Shown piece by piece: positions 14,163-26,400 of a stretch of 64,000 bases of DNA. Made by a program: the position numbers and the translations under genes. Origin of the DNA: Zelopaecilomyces penicillatus (Eukaryota; Ascomycota; Sordariomycetes; Hypocreales; Pseudodiploosporaceae); NCBI GenBank assembly GCA_005765155.1, contig VCCP01000003.1, positions 2,728,001 to 2,792,000 of the forward strand, written 5' to 3'. The notes below the pieces were generated by a model. That model saw nothing but the letters and a program-made list of their open reading frames with translations, had not been told where the DNA came from and searched no databases. Each line of letters begins with the position of its first letter. The first letter of the stretch is position 1.

Positions 14163-14224
14163 CTTTTACTAGCTTTAAAGTATTTATTTTATTAATTAGA
14201 ATTATTAATTATATTCTAAAGATT
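14163..14224 (-). mobile_element. C1 fragment 2 between B1 and C2
   Basis: This 62-bp piece starts with the right copy of the B1 TSD (CTTTT) and continues C1 exactly as in C2 (compare 37156-37207). It ends with AGATT (14220-14224), the left TSD of C2. Its presence shows that B1 and C2 entered C1 at two sites only about 57 bp apart. Confidence 0.88.
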
Positions 14225-14251
14225 TATAAAAGGAATTCTAAGTATAGCTAG

Positions 14252-14465
14252 TATTAGAACCCTAAAGGGGCTCTATAGAGAATCTATATTATATAGGCTA
14301 GGAATATATATATCTATAGAGAGAGCCTTCTCTTTTAAGAAAAGGAAGAAGGCTAAAGATTAAGCTTTTAGTTATCTACTATCTACTTACTTATATATAG
14401 TAAAATTAATACTATTCCTAACCTTCTCCACTCTCTTTATAATCTCTTAACCTTAATCCTTAATA
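14252..14465 (+). repeat. B2 5' LTR
   Basis: 214 bp, from TATTAGAACCC to CCTTAATA. It carries the LTR hairpin common to family B (near 14323-14355, the pairing CCTTCTC...AAGAAGG). It is flanked on the left by GCTAG, the TSD in the C2 LTR. Confidence 0.92.
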
Positions 14466-15850
14466 GATTAATCTCTTTTATCCCTTCTTTAAATAAAGAG
14501 ATTATTAAAGTTAAGAATAATAGCAAAACAAACCATAGCAATTAACTATTAGCTTATAAGCTATAAGCCTAAATTAATCCTAGAAATTTAAATAATAATT
14601 AGCAATACTATAGCTTTATTAGGGATTATAAAATAATCTTTAAACCAATAGGAGTAGCCTTTAGCCTAGCTTCTTACTTAATATTAAGCTAGATTTAGGT
14701 ATTCTATAATTACCTTTCTAACTAGTATACTATTAATAAATAATAAGACTCTTTCTAAAATAGAGCTAGATCAATTGATTTAAATAATCAAAAGATAATT
14801 AAAAGAAAAAAAAAAGATAGAATACTTATCCTTACTTTAAAAAGGTAATTTAAATATAGTTTTAGATCTCTTAGGGCTAAAAGATTTAATTACTCTAACT
14901 TAATTATCTAATATATTAAGCTATAAAAGAGTAGAAAAATCAAAGCAATATTATAAAATTATTTAATCCTAAGCCCTTCTAATACCTAAGTATTAAGAGA
15001 AATCTTAGATTAAATTATAAATATTCCTAATCTAACTTAATATATAGTTTATAATAACTCTTATAGAATTCCTAAAGGATATATAAAATATATTTTTTAG
15101 TATTATTTACTTCTAAGGCAATATATTCAATCAATAGATCAGCTATCTCTATATTAATTACCTAGAAGGCATTAAAGATATTACTTAGGCTATACTAATA
15201 TATTAGCTATTAAATAACCAAGATAATAATTCAATATACTACTATAAAGCTATTAAAAAGCTAGACCAGCTTTAGCAAACTATAAATTAAACCTTCTAAT
15301 AATTCATCTATATATACAAATACCTCACTAATAAGCTATTAAAGCTACTACCTCTAAGCTATTATATAGCTTATATAATATAAAGACTATTAAAGCCTCT
15401 TTAGACTAAAGTTATAAATAACAGCTTACCTATCACTTAAAAGCAGCTACTTTAAGCAAATATATAAAAAGAATCTATATTAATCTAATAAAGATAGAAT
15501 AACTAGAATACTTATAAAGCCCCTTTATAGCAGAAGATTAATAATCAAAATAACTTAATCTCTCCTTAAGATAAAGCTAATAATAATATAACCCCTTTAT
15601 TAAATTAAAGAGATTACTTATTAAATAATAATTCTATCCCTTAGTATATAAAGTATTATAAATATAATAGTATATATTATAAAATAATATATCAAGCCTT
15701 TAATTATATAATATATAAGAGTATTTATTATACTATTAAAAATTATAAAACAGCTTAATAATAATAAATAAACCTTAATATCCTAGCTAGTAATTCTAAT
15801 ACTAACTTAATTACCTATTATACCTAGAATAATACTAATCACTTTATATC
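14466..15850 (+). pseudogene. B2 leader and gag-like region
   Basis: The region between LTR and protease should hold the primer site and gag. Translation gives Gln/Leu/Ile-rich stretches broken by TAA/TAG, and I cannot point to a capsid signature or zinc knuckle. The gag call therefore rests on position and on the mirror copy in B1. Several CAA/CAG codons survive, which shows that RIP was less complete here than in B1. Confidence 0.6.
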
Positions 15851-15879
15851 CTTAATAATAAGAAAAGCAAGAATATAAA

Positions 15880-18355
15880 GCAATTATAACTAGATAATAG
15901 CTATACTATTATTTAATCTAGGATTAAAAGTTTATCTTATTAATCTAAAGTTATTAATAGACTTTGATTATCTAAAAGAAGATCCCTTATTAAAGATAAT
16001 ATATAAGGATATTAACTTTCCTATATATAGGAGAATTATAAAGTTAATAGAACTTTATAATAATTAGAGAATAATAAAAAGATATCTTATAGACTATATT
16101 ATAATAGATATTAAAGAAGATTTTATCTTAGGATTACCTTTCTTTTATATTATAGATCTAAGAATTATATAATTAAAGGATTATTAGAACTATCCCTTAA
16201 TAGAATAGAGTATTAAATTTATTACTAGTATAAAGCAAGCTTAATAAGTTATAAGGGTAATAAAAACTATAATAATTATCTTAGGTATAAGACCTATTAA
16301 GGATAATAAGCTATAATCAAAAGAAGAAGAAGAACTTATAAAGACTCTACTATCTAAATATATATAATTTATAAAGGTATTTAATAAGGAAGCAACTACT
16401 AAGCTATCACTACTTAAAGGATAAACTTATTTAATAGAATTAATTAATAGGAAGGTACTACTATAAGGCTTTATCTACTCTCTAATAGAAAAAGAGCTAA
16501 AAGTACTCTAGGAATACCTTTATATAGCTTTAAAATAAGATTAGATATACTAATCAATAAGCCTATATAAAGTATCTATTCTATTTATTCTAAAGAAAAG
16601 AGGCAAACTATACCTTTATATTAATTATTATACTCTTAATCAAATAATAAAGAAAAATCAAGCCCTATTACTATTAATCTATAAGATCCTAAACCAACTT
16701 TAAGGAATAAAGAAATTTATTAAGTTTAATCTTAAAGATATATATTATTAAATATATATCAAAGAAGGCAATAAATAGAAGATTACTTTCTAATACTATT
16801 ATAGCCATTTCAAGTATTAAATAATACCTTTTAGACTTATAAACATCTCTATTATATTCTAGGAATATATTAATAATATACTATAAGGCCTTATAGATTA
16901 TATCTATATTATATATCTAGATAATATCCTAATATATAATAGCAATCTAGATACTTATATAGATAATATATATTAGATACTTTAAAGACTAGAATAAAGC
17001 AGCTTATATATAAACTTATAGAAATATAACTTCAGTATTAATATAATAATATACCTAGGGTTTATTATTAGCCCTAAAGGAATATATATAAAGAAAGAAT
17101 AGATATAGATAATAGCTAATTAACTATTATCTATCAATATTAAAGATATTTAATAGTTCCTTGATTTTATAGGATTTTATTAATAGTTTATTAAGAACTA
17201 TAATAAGATTACTATACCCCTTATAGACTTAATAAAGAGTAAGAAAAAGGGCCCTATATATATAGGAAGCTATAAATAAGCTACTTTTAAGGAATTAAAG
17301 CAAAAATTCTTAAAATAACTAATACTAGCCTACTTTAATCTAGCTGCTTTTATTTATATTAAAATAGATATATTAGATTTTACTATAGATACTATATTAA
17401 TATAATATATTAATAGGAAATAGTATTTAATAGCTTATATATCAAGGAAACTTAATAAGGCAGAATTATACTATTATATATTAGATACTAAGATATTAAT
17501 AATTATAGAAGCTTTTTAGATATAGTATTATTACTTAGCCTACTTAGAATATAAGATTATAATTATAATAGATTATCTAAACTATAGCTATCTAATAATA
17601 AAATAAAAGCTTTTAAGCTAATAAATAGATACACTTAATTAACTAATATTATTCAATTTTAGAATTAAATATAGACTAGATAGATTAAATCTAATAGATA
17701 TATTATTTAGAAAGCTAGATTATATAGATATAGAAGGTATCTAAGAATCAAGGAAAGGCTGTTTACTCTTCTTCCTTAAATGTTTTTATAATACTAAAGA
17801 AACCTTAGAAGTTATAACTATATAACTGATAAAGACTCTAGTTATAAATGGACTTCTAGAGGCTAGCTATAAGGGTATAGGGTTATGATCTATATCTATC
17901 TCTCTTATTAAAAGGGTTTTAATTATAATTAAGCAAGTAGCCTGCCTTTAATATATAACCCAGAGAATTTCAACTATAAATAAGCAAATAATTCAAAGGA
18001 GCACTATTATAATATTATTAAAGGATATTAATACCTTTATAATTATATTATTAAAAGCATAGAATAATAATTTATTTTATATCTAAGAGTTATCTAAAAT
18101 AAATAATTCTTCTAATAGATATAATAGTTAATTAATAGATAATAACCAGCTATTATTATATTTTAGAAAGATCTTTATTCTAATTAAAATAAGAATCAAA
18201 ATTTTAATAATACTTTATAATAACCTAATATTAGGCTATTAAGGAGTCAATAGAACACTAAGATAATTAATAATAACTTATTATTAAAAAGATATAAAGA
18301 GAGATATAATAAAATTTATATAAACCTATAACTTCTATCAATTAAACAAACCTAG
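15880..18355 (+). pseudogene. B2 pol part 1: protease, RT, RNase H, start of integrase
   Basis: The order is recognisable. A protease-like segment lies at about 15890-16170, ending in a FILGLPFF motif like that found between protease and RT. RT follows at about 16420-17100, with LKKRGKLYLYINYYTLN matching the gypsy KKDG-LR-VDYR-LN motif and YLDNILIY at 16914-16937 in place of YLDDILIY. RNase H occupies about 17240-17700 and the integrase zinc-binding region starts near 17980. The frame is cut at 18355 by A1 and resumes at 31652. Stops are TAA/TAG of the kind RIP makes from CAA, CAG or TGG. Confidence 0.87.
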
Positions 18356-18752
18356 TTTAATGGCTGGGTTGAACACACCCCCTTACTAGTTAACTAAGCC
18401 ATAGCTATATAAGCTGCACTTAGGGGGATTGAACTATATAAGTAGATAGACCATACCTGGGCCATTTGAACGGCCAGATATCATCGAATTCAAGTTTTTT
18501 TTTCCCTTTTCTACCTAAGAATTTTCCAATACATTCAAAAAACTAGCTACTAAAAAGCTATCTTCTTTATCTAATCAGTTATAGGATAATCAATTAATCC
18601 CTTAAGTTCAATTCATTATATTACCACTTTATAGCTTTTCTTATCTATTTAATCCTTATAGACTATACTGGCTATATAACTACCCTAAAATCACTCTATA
18701 GTTCTATAGGTAATATTGATATTATTATATATATTATTTTCCCTCTATTAAA
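18356..18752 (+). repeat. A1 5' LTR
   Basis: 397 bp, from TTTAATGGCTGGG to CTCTATTAAA. The first half is well preserved (ACACACCCCC, GGCCATTTGAACGGCC, ATCATCGAATTCAAG), while the second half is heavily converted. The 3' LTR of the same element shows the opposite pattern. Confidence 0.92.
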
Positions 18753-19400
18753 ACTAATAATTAAGATAAAGGGATATCTTATTTACTTTATTATTAAAAG
18801 GATTAATTAATATTAGACTGATAATATAATATATTCAAGGGTATTTTTAAGCTATTATAAGGATTAATCCAAGAAGAATTATTATAAGTATCCTTATAAG
18901 ACCTTTTAATCAGTATAATCAGGAGATATCTCTAAGGATAATAGCATAGAAATCTAAAAGCAAAAGAGCTAAGCTTATTTACTAAAAGACCTAAAATCTA
19001 TAAAGCAGGGATATTATATACCATCCCAGCTAAATAATAAGGTATTATTAATTTCTTTTCTATTAAAATCTAATACTATAGAATATTAAATTATTAAAAG
19101 AAAAAATAAGAGAATATTTAATCCTAAGATAAGCTTTCACCTAGAATATATATAAAAGATAATTTATATACTAAATATTAGATTAAAAAGGCAGGATACC
19201 CTAAACTTATTAATTTCGCTTGATTAAAATATAAGTAAGCATAGGAAGAACCACTATAGATAATCAGCTTATATAGCTTCTAATATTAATCACCTGATTG
19301 ATAATAAGCAGTATCAGCTATATATTAACCCTTGGTCTTGCTTTTTTATATTATAGGTTAGTATTCTAATGGTTTAGCTAATCTTAGGAAATATTTTTAT
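18753..19400 (+). other. A1 leader, no gene seen
   Basis: This is the space between the LTR and the first protein-like frame. The bases next to the LTR (ACTAATAATTAAGATAAAGG) occupy the primer-binding-site position and are kept in A2 and A3 apart from transitions. I do not recognise a tRNA match. No other structure stands out. Confidence 0.6.
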
Positions 19401-22080
19401 CTCTCTTCTCTCTTTATAGATCTTATCCTTAATACTAAAAAAGCTTTCTATTTAAGAATAACCTTAGTATTTTAGAAATAAGATATTATTTAATTATAAT
19501 AATATAAGAACTATTATCCTTAACTTAAGTATAATATCTATCCCTAAAGGAAAGGTTTTATACTAATACTAGAATATAACTAATAAGATATTACTATATA
19601 AGAGTTAAGATAACTTCTTCTTAGACTAGATATCTAAATACCTTTATAATAGGAAGCCTTTATTACTATTGGATCTTCTTAGTATATTACTAGCCCCTAA
19701 TTCAAGCAAACACTCTCTATATCAAAGAAAAAGACCTTTAAATAGCTCTAACTCTATTATTAGAATTATTACTCCTAAAACCATTACCCCTAATATCCTT
19801 ACTCTAAGTACTCCTTTACCTAATATAATATTTATTATAAATTCTAATAGCCCTTCCCTTAATGGATTAGACTTATAATCAATTAATCAATTAAGGGATA
19901 ATATTATTAAGAGTTTTTAGTAAAGTATTATTAAGATTAATATCACTCTTCTTAATAATCTTAAGGATATCCTTATTATAAATAAAACTAAGAAATATAC
20001 TATTAATCTTAAGCTTATTAAATACTTTAATAAAACTAATATTATTAAATACCTTTTAAGCTATAAGCTTAAGATAAAAAGCAATAATATAACTAATAAA
20101 AAGAAATATAATTACTTTATATATTATATAATTAATATCTATAAAGATATTATCTAGGGATTTATCTATAATCTCTTATAGATAAAAGCTAAAAAAATAC
20201 TAAAGAATCATTTCTTTAAAGAAGACTTATAATAATTAAGATTATATAAAGATTATTTAGAAGCACTTAAATAATAATACCTAAAATCCATTAAAGATAT
20301 TCTAAACTAGCTTAATAAATATAGATTCTATACTTCTTAATATAATTCAAATTAAAAGAACTTAAAACCATTATCTTATATATTATATAAAACTATATTA
20401 ATAAGGCTCCTTATTAAGTTTATCCAAGCAAATTCTATTAATAATCCCTATAAACTTAAGAAGATACTATATAAGCAGCTCTAAGGATACTTTAATAATT
20501 AAGTAATTATTAGACTGGCTATTAAATAGTACAAGACTTCTAATAGTCTTAGGAATCAGATAAATATAATTACTATTAAGGCAATACTTAATTAAGTTAT
20601 TATAATAAAGAATCTAATTATATAGGACCTTTATTCTAAAGAAAAGTTCTTTCTAACTATTATTAAGACTATATCTTCTAAAGCCAAGCCTATAGATATA
20701 AAGGAATTAATCAAGCTTATTAATAACCTTAAGATTAATATAGCTATTAAAGAAGATATTATTTAAATAATCATTAAAATATAGATAGATATTAATATAT
20801 ATATTAGTAAGGATCTATAGTATAAAGGCCTAATAAGTTTTTTATCTAATTAGATAATATTTAATCTTAGTAATAATAAGGATTTTAATATCTTCTCTCT
20901 CTAAGAGAGATAGAATAAGAATAATTACTAATACTATAACTTATTAAGCTATTTTCCCTTTTACTATAATAAATTAATATATAATACTAAACTTAGATTC
21001 TATATATATAATTTATATACTAAGATATTAAACCTAGGATATATTATAGACTAGAGTATAATTCCTTCTATTATTATATAATAGTTCCTTAAGATAAAAG
21101 GATATTACTAAAAGCTTATAATAGCTTAGGCTATTAACTTCCCTGATTATATAATTATACCCCTTATCCCCTTAATTAAAGCCAAAGCCTCTTAGCACTT
21201 TAAATAAATATTAAATAAATATAAAGATATAATCTTTAGAAAATATATCCCTTATTTAGGCCCTAAGTAATAATCTATAAAGTTATAATACTTAGATATT
21301 ATATCTAATAAAAATATAATCTAAACTTCTTTTATATCACTCTCTTAATATAAAGATATAAAGGATTAAATAATATCAATATATATAATCAATATAAATA
21401 CTAATAAGAGGAAAAGATAGAGAGGCAATAATAAAGAGTTAACTAAACCTCTAACTATTATATATTAAAAGCCCACTCCTAAGGCTATTCTAATATCAAA
21501 CAAGATAATACCTTCTAACCCAATAACTATATCTAAGAATATATTATAAATAATAGATTAAAGTATAAGACTTCCTTACCATTGATTAAAACTAAAGAAG
21601 ACCTTATTTATAAAGATAGTTATTATATCACTTTATATATTGATTAATCTTGATCTAGAGCTTAGAATAATTATAGGCCAGGACCTACTAGATCAGGCTA
21701 AAGATATAATAGAAGTCCTTTATATCCCTAGGAATAGATCAGATAATCCTATATCTTTAATAAAGCTAAAGAATATAATAGAAGCAATTTAAATTTATCT
21801 ATAAATAAGATATAATAAAGCCTTCTTTAATAAACTAATTAAATAATTATATACCAGTATTATAGCTATAATTAAGATATAAGAAGAAGCCCCTCTTAAT
21901 TATAGCTAGTATCAAATAATATTATCCAATTAAGGTTAAAATAATATAGATCTATTAGGTCTATATTATTTCTATATTCCAGAACTGATTAAAGATAATC
22001 TCTATAATAATATAAGCTTCTCTTATAATAAGGCATTTTATAAGATTACTTAAATATACTTGAATAGCTATCAATTATCG
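19400..22080 (+). pseudogene. A1 gag-like ORF region
   Basis: The long region upstream of protease is read in one recurring frame set with Gln-to-stop changes. The longest open piece, 19669-19878, lies in this sense frame, and the same peptide with substitutions is seen in A2 (near 45260-45470) and A3 (near 52160-52360), so it is a true coding relic. It would encode the structural Gag protein of the particle. At about 2.7 kb it is long for gag and may include an extra domain. A Tyr-rich stretch near 21000-21060 may be a former zinc knuckle (TGT turned to TAT), but this is weak. The start codon is not identifiable. Confidence 0.6.
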
Positions 22081-22089
22081 AATATATAA

Positions 22090-24191
22090 TAAATACCTAA
22101 GATCTAAGTTAGGATTGATTCTTAAGAAGGGAAAGCAATAAATATACTTATTAATTCAGGCTTTAAAGATAATATTATCTTAAAATCACTAGCCAAGAGA
22201 TATAAGATCAAATATAATCTAACTAAGGTTAAAATAATATTATTCTCTAAATAGACCACTTAAATAATTAAGAAAGCAAAAGTTTAACTCTATATAGGAA
22301 CTATTTAGATATTCACTTACCTATATATAATATTAAATAGAGTTATAATATCCTTTATCCTAAGGATATTATTTATTAGAATAGCCAAGCTATTATTTAA
22401 TTATTCTTAAAAGGGCAGAGACTTATATATATAGTGCTAAATAGAGCAAGTATAAGTAATTACTCCTGCTATAAATACTATTCATTAGGAATAAAATAAA
22501 CCTAACTCCTTAAAAAACTAAATATCAATTATATTATTAAAGATATAGTTAATAATAAGGAATTAATTAATCTAGAATAGCTCCTTAAGGATAATAAAGA
22601 AATACTAATAAAGCTTAACTCTAATAATAATAAGATGATTATTAGAAGTATACTAATAAAGTCTATAAAGCAATATATTAAAGCTTTAAAAGCAGCCAAG
22701 GCTAAATTAGACTTTCTAAAGAAAAAGAAGAAATCTAGAAAAAGAGAAATATATTAATTATATAATCCCTCTAAGATATATATCTATACCTTATATAAGA
22801 AGAAGACTAATAAAGTCAATCCTATTAATAATATTCCTTTAAATAGATTTATATTTAATAATAATCTATTTTAAAAAAAGAAGAAATAAAAGGAAATAAA
22901 AAGAAGAATCAACCTAGATATACCCTTTACTAAATATATTACCCTAAAATTCTCTAATATACCTAAGAGATCCTAACTTTATAAAGAATACTTTAAGGAA
23001 ATCCTCTTTTAAACTAAGGATATATTAACCCAATAAAAGACTGATATTTTCCTAAAGATCCTCTATAATAGAGAATAAGCTTTATCTTAGTAATTCAAAG
23101 AAAGTAAAATACTTAATCCACTGATTATACCTTCTTAAATCATTAAAGTAATTTCCTATTTAACCTAATAGATATATTCTATCCCTATTCTATAAGGATT
23201 AGAAGTAAAAGCTATAAAGTTACTAAAGATATACTTTAAGAATTATATATTAGAAGAGTCTTATACCTCCTATAGGAATTAATATTTCTTTATTAAGAAA
23301 AAGAATAAAAGGCTTTATTTAATTAATACTATTATAAAATATAATATTATTACTCTTAGAGATATATTTATCCCTTTTAGTATTAATTTCTTTAGTAAAG
23401 ACTTCTCTATATATATTATACTCTTATTATTAGATTTCTTTTCTAGCTATAATTAAATCCTATTAAATAAAAAGAATAAGGATCTTATTATATTTTCTTT
23501 TATTATTAATCTTTTAAGGATATATATACTCTCTTAAAGCACTATAAATTCTATAGCTTAGTTTATAAGAATTATAACTTAAATACTATTTAATCTTATC
23601 CTAAATATCTATAAACCCTTCCTTAATAATATTACTATATATAGGCTATAATCTATTTATAATAATAAAGAGATTCTTCCTAGGGTATAGAAATATATAC
23701 TTAAGTATTTATAGAATCTTAATAAAGTCCTTCTTAATATTAAGCTCTCTAGATATATAATATTAGAAGAGAAATCAAGATATTATTAAAATATAATTAT
23801 TATTATTAAATTCCTTTATAGGATATCTAAAAGAAAACCAGTCAAAGAGAAGATTATTAAGATCCTAAAATAGCTTACCTATTATAATATAATAGATATT
23901 AAAGCCTTTCTTAGATTTATTAATTACTATTAAATTTAAATATATAACTTTACTATTATTACTCTTCCCCTTACTATCCTATTATAAAAGGAAGCCTTTT
24001 AAAAGTAAAGAGGATTATAATCAGAGATAATAGCTAAGCTTAAGGATATAATAATAACTATCCCTATTCTAATATTATTTTATCTTTTTAGAGAGAGTAG
24101 AGAAATTATATTTATAATAGATATTAGCCTTAAAGGATAAAGAATAGTTTAAATACAAGTCCTAGATAAGTAATAATATCTAATTAGGTTT
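22090..24191 (+). pseudogene. A1 pol part 1: protease, RT, start of RNase H
   Basis: Protease: NILINSGFKDNIIL at 22141-22182 corresponds to the LIDSGA motif of retrotransposon aspartic proteases. A Lys-rich linker follows (22690-22870). RT begins near 23240 with YFFIKKKNKRLYLINTI and includes a LLRIYILPQSTINS segment typical of one fungal Ty3/gypsy group. The catalytic box at 23619-23630 reads FLNN in place of FLDD because both Asp codons suffered TG-to-TA changes. The RNase H start near 24110 (IDISLKGQR) is cut by solo LTR E1. Confidence 0.85.
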
Positions 24192-24644
24192 TATTGCAAT
24201 TTGCAGTATAAAGTTATAACTAAAGCTAGTAGCGATAGCAGTGGAAGAAAGGCAGCGAATAGTTATCCAGAGTGAAGTCTATAGAAAAGAAGAAAGAAGT
24301 GATTGAATTGCCGATAGAGAAAGAAAGCAGGATTCAACTAGGAATCCAGCTATCTTATATATCTAAATAATACTAGGATTATTTGGAATTATTTAAGAAT
24401 TCCAAATAATATTTCTTTAGATTTCTAAGCATTCTAAATAATAAGAAAGGGAGGGGTATAAGGGATAAGCCCTTATTTTACTAGTCTAGCCTGATATAGC
24501 AGGTCAGGCTGCACGGGCTTTTTAGGTCTTATAGCAGGTCTGGCTGCTAGGGCTATAGCAGGTTTAGCTGCTAAGCTATAGTAGGTCTAGCTACTAGTCT
24601 TATAACAGGTCAGGCTGTTATATAAAAACCCACTTATTTTAACA
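24192..24644 (-). mobile_element. E1: solo LTR of family E, 453 bp
   Basis: The insertion interrupts A1 RNase H and is flanked by a perfect 5-bp TSD GGTTT (24187-24191, 24645-24649); A3 56665-56685 shows the empty site. Termini are TATTG...TAACA, that is TGTTA...CAATA on the other strand, close to the TGTTA...TAACA ends of LTR elements. It is much less RIP-damaged than the host and keeps CpG and CpA sites (AGCGATAGCAG, GCAGCGAATAG). Its class (copia or gypsy) cannot be told from an LTR alone. A family member at 39011 shows a different TSD. Confidence 0.9.
24495..24624. repeat. Five imperfect dyad repeats inside E1
   Basis: Units start at 24495, 24530, 24554, 24577 and 24601, the last four spaced 23-24 bp apart. 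Each has a TATAGCAGGTC...GCTGCTA core in which AGCAG pairs with CTGCT across six bases. E2 carries three such units (about 39344-39403), and E0 carries degraded ones. Within an LTR this position suits enhancer or protein-binding sites; function is inferred. Confidence 0.75.
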
Positions 24645-24649
24645 GGTTT

Positions 24650-26400
24650 AAAAGCAATTATTAAAATAAAGCTAAATATAACTATAATATAATAAAGTAA
24701 GAGTATAAGGCTATCCTTTTTATACTCTAAAGGCTTAGAGGATATATCTATAGTATATAATTTACTTTAAAGATAGATATATACATCCTTATATATCAGC
24801 TTAATAGTATTATTTATAATATATTAGATAATCTTATTATCTATTAAATCAGTTATATTATATTATTCGATTTTACTATTAAATATATTCCTAGGAAAAA
24901 TAATGATATAGTAGATAGACTTTCTTAGAAAGGATTAAAGCTATCTAATCAAATAAATATTAAAGTTAATAGGGATTTAGAGGATATAATCAATATATAT
25001 CTTAGGTTAATATAATTAGATATACTAGAATCTAGATATTCTATAGAATCCTAGTAGATTATTAGATTCCTATATTCATTAAAGAGATTATCTAATCTTA
25101 ATAAAGTATAATTCAGAACACTATATCAGAAAGCTTAGAGATTCTTTATTAAAGATAGAAAACTTTAATTAAGGCTAACTTATAAAAGAAACTATCCTAT
25201 ATTAATTATTAATAATTTACCTATCTATAAGAAATTGATAATAAGCTACTATATAGCTTAAGGGTATAAAGGTAAAGCAATTATCTTTAAAACTCTCTTT
25301 AATAGGTATTACTAGGGAAAGATATAGAATAATATTTCCTTAATTATAGCCTACTACCTTAAGTATTAAAAGTTTATACCATAATAGGGCAGAGAACCAG
25401 TAATTCCAATATTACTTAGATAGCTAATATTAAAAATACACTTTGATTTATAATATATACTATCTAATTATAATATAAACTTCCTTATAGAAGCTTACTA
25501 TAATTTAATTAGATAGATAGAAGTTTAATCGATATAGTAGATCAACTTAAAGGCTATAACTAGATTCATTATAACCTTAATATAGTAATATAGACTTATA
25601 CTTTATATAGTTATTAATAATAGACCTAAAATAAAAGAGCTTCTCTCTTAGATATTATTTAATTAGGGTATAAAATATATTTAAATATCTAGATATAATC
25701 CTATAACCAATTCTATAGTTAAAGTTAATTATTAAAGCCTTATATCTATAATAGTAAAGATATTAGAAAGGGACTTTAAATAGATAAGATACCTTAAAGC
25801 AGCTATTCTTATAGATAGAACTATAATCAAATCATCTTATAGCTTCTTTACCTTTTATCTTATATATAGATATAACCCTATCTTACTATTTAAAATCAAA
25901 TTTCTAATATAGAGGCTTATTAATTAGGATATTATTATTAATACTAAGGACTTATTTAAGTCTTATATTCAAATATTAGAAAAAAGATTAAAAGATATAA
26001 TAAAGGCTAGAGAAAAGATAATTAACTTTAAGAAGAAGCTAATAATAAGAATAGATATTATTAATAAATATATACTTCGATTAGAATATAATCAACTAAT
26101 ATTAAATAATCTAATACTTATATATAATATACCTAAGAAGCAGGATAAATCCTATATAGCAAAGATAATAATATACTAGTATAGCCTATATCGGATTGCT
26201 TTATAAATAGATATTATTAAAGTATATATACTTTATATAATAGATAGGATTCTCCTAGATAAGACCTATTCTAGAAACCATCTAAAGAAGTTTATTAAGG
26301 ATAAGTATAGCTAATAGATATCTAATATTAATATATAGCTCTTTGGACTTAAAGATAAATAAGAACTATATAAAGAAAAGAAAAGGCTAGGACTACCAGA
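24650..26400 (+). pseudogene. A1 pol part 2: RNase H and integrase
   Basis: After E1 the RNase H frame resumes: KQEYKAILFILQRLRGYIY, then LDNLIIYQISYIILFDFTIK and KYIPRKNN, matching the gypsy-type RNase H and tether with its (R)HVPGxxN motif. Integrase follows. The empty-site region near 25300-25330 is where A3 split A2. A YNPIANSIVKVNYQSL segment (about 25690-25740) corresponds to the YHPQANG-VER core motif, and STFYLIYRYNPIL to the conserved C-terminal core. No chromodomain is seen. The frame becomes unclear after about 26400. Confidence 0.82.
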
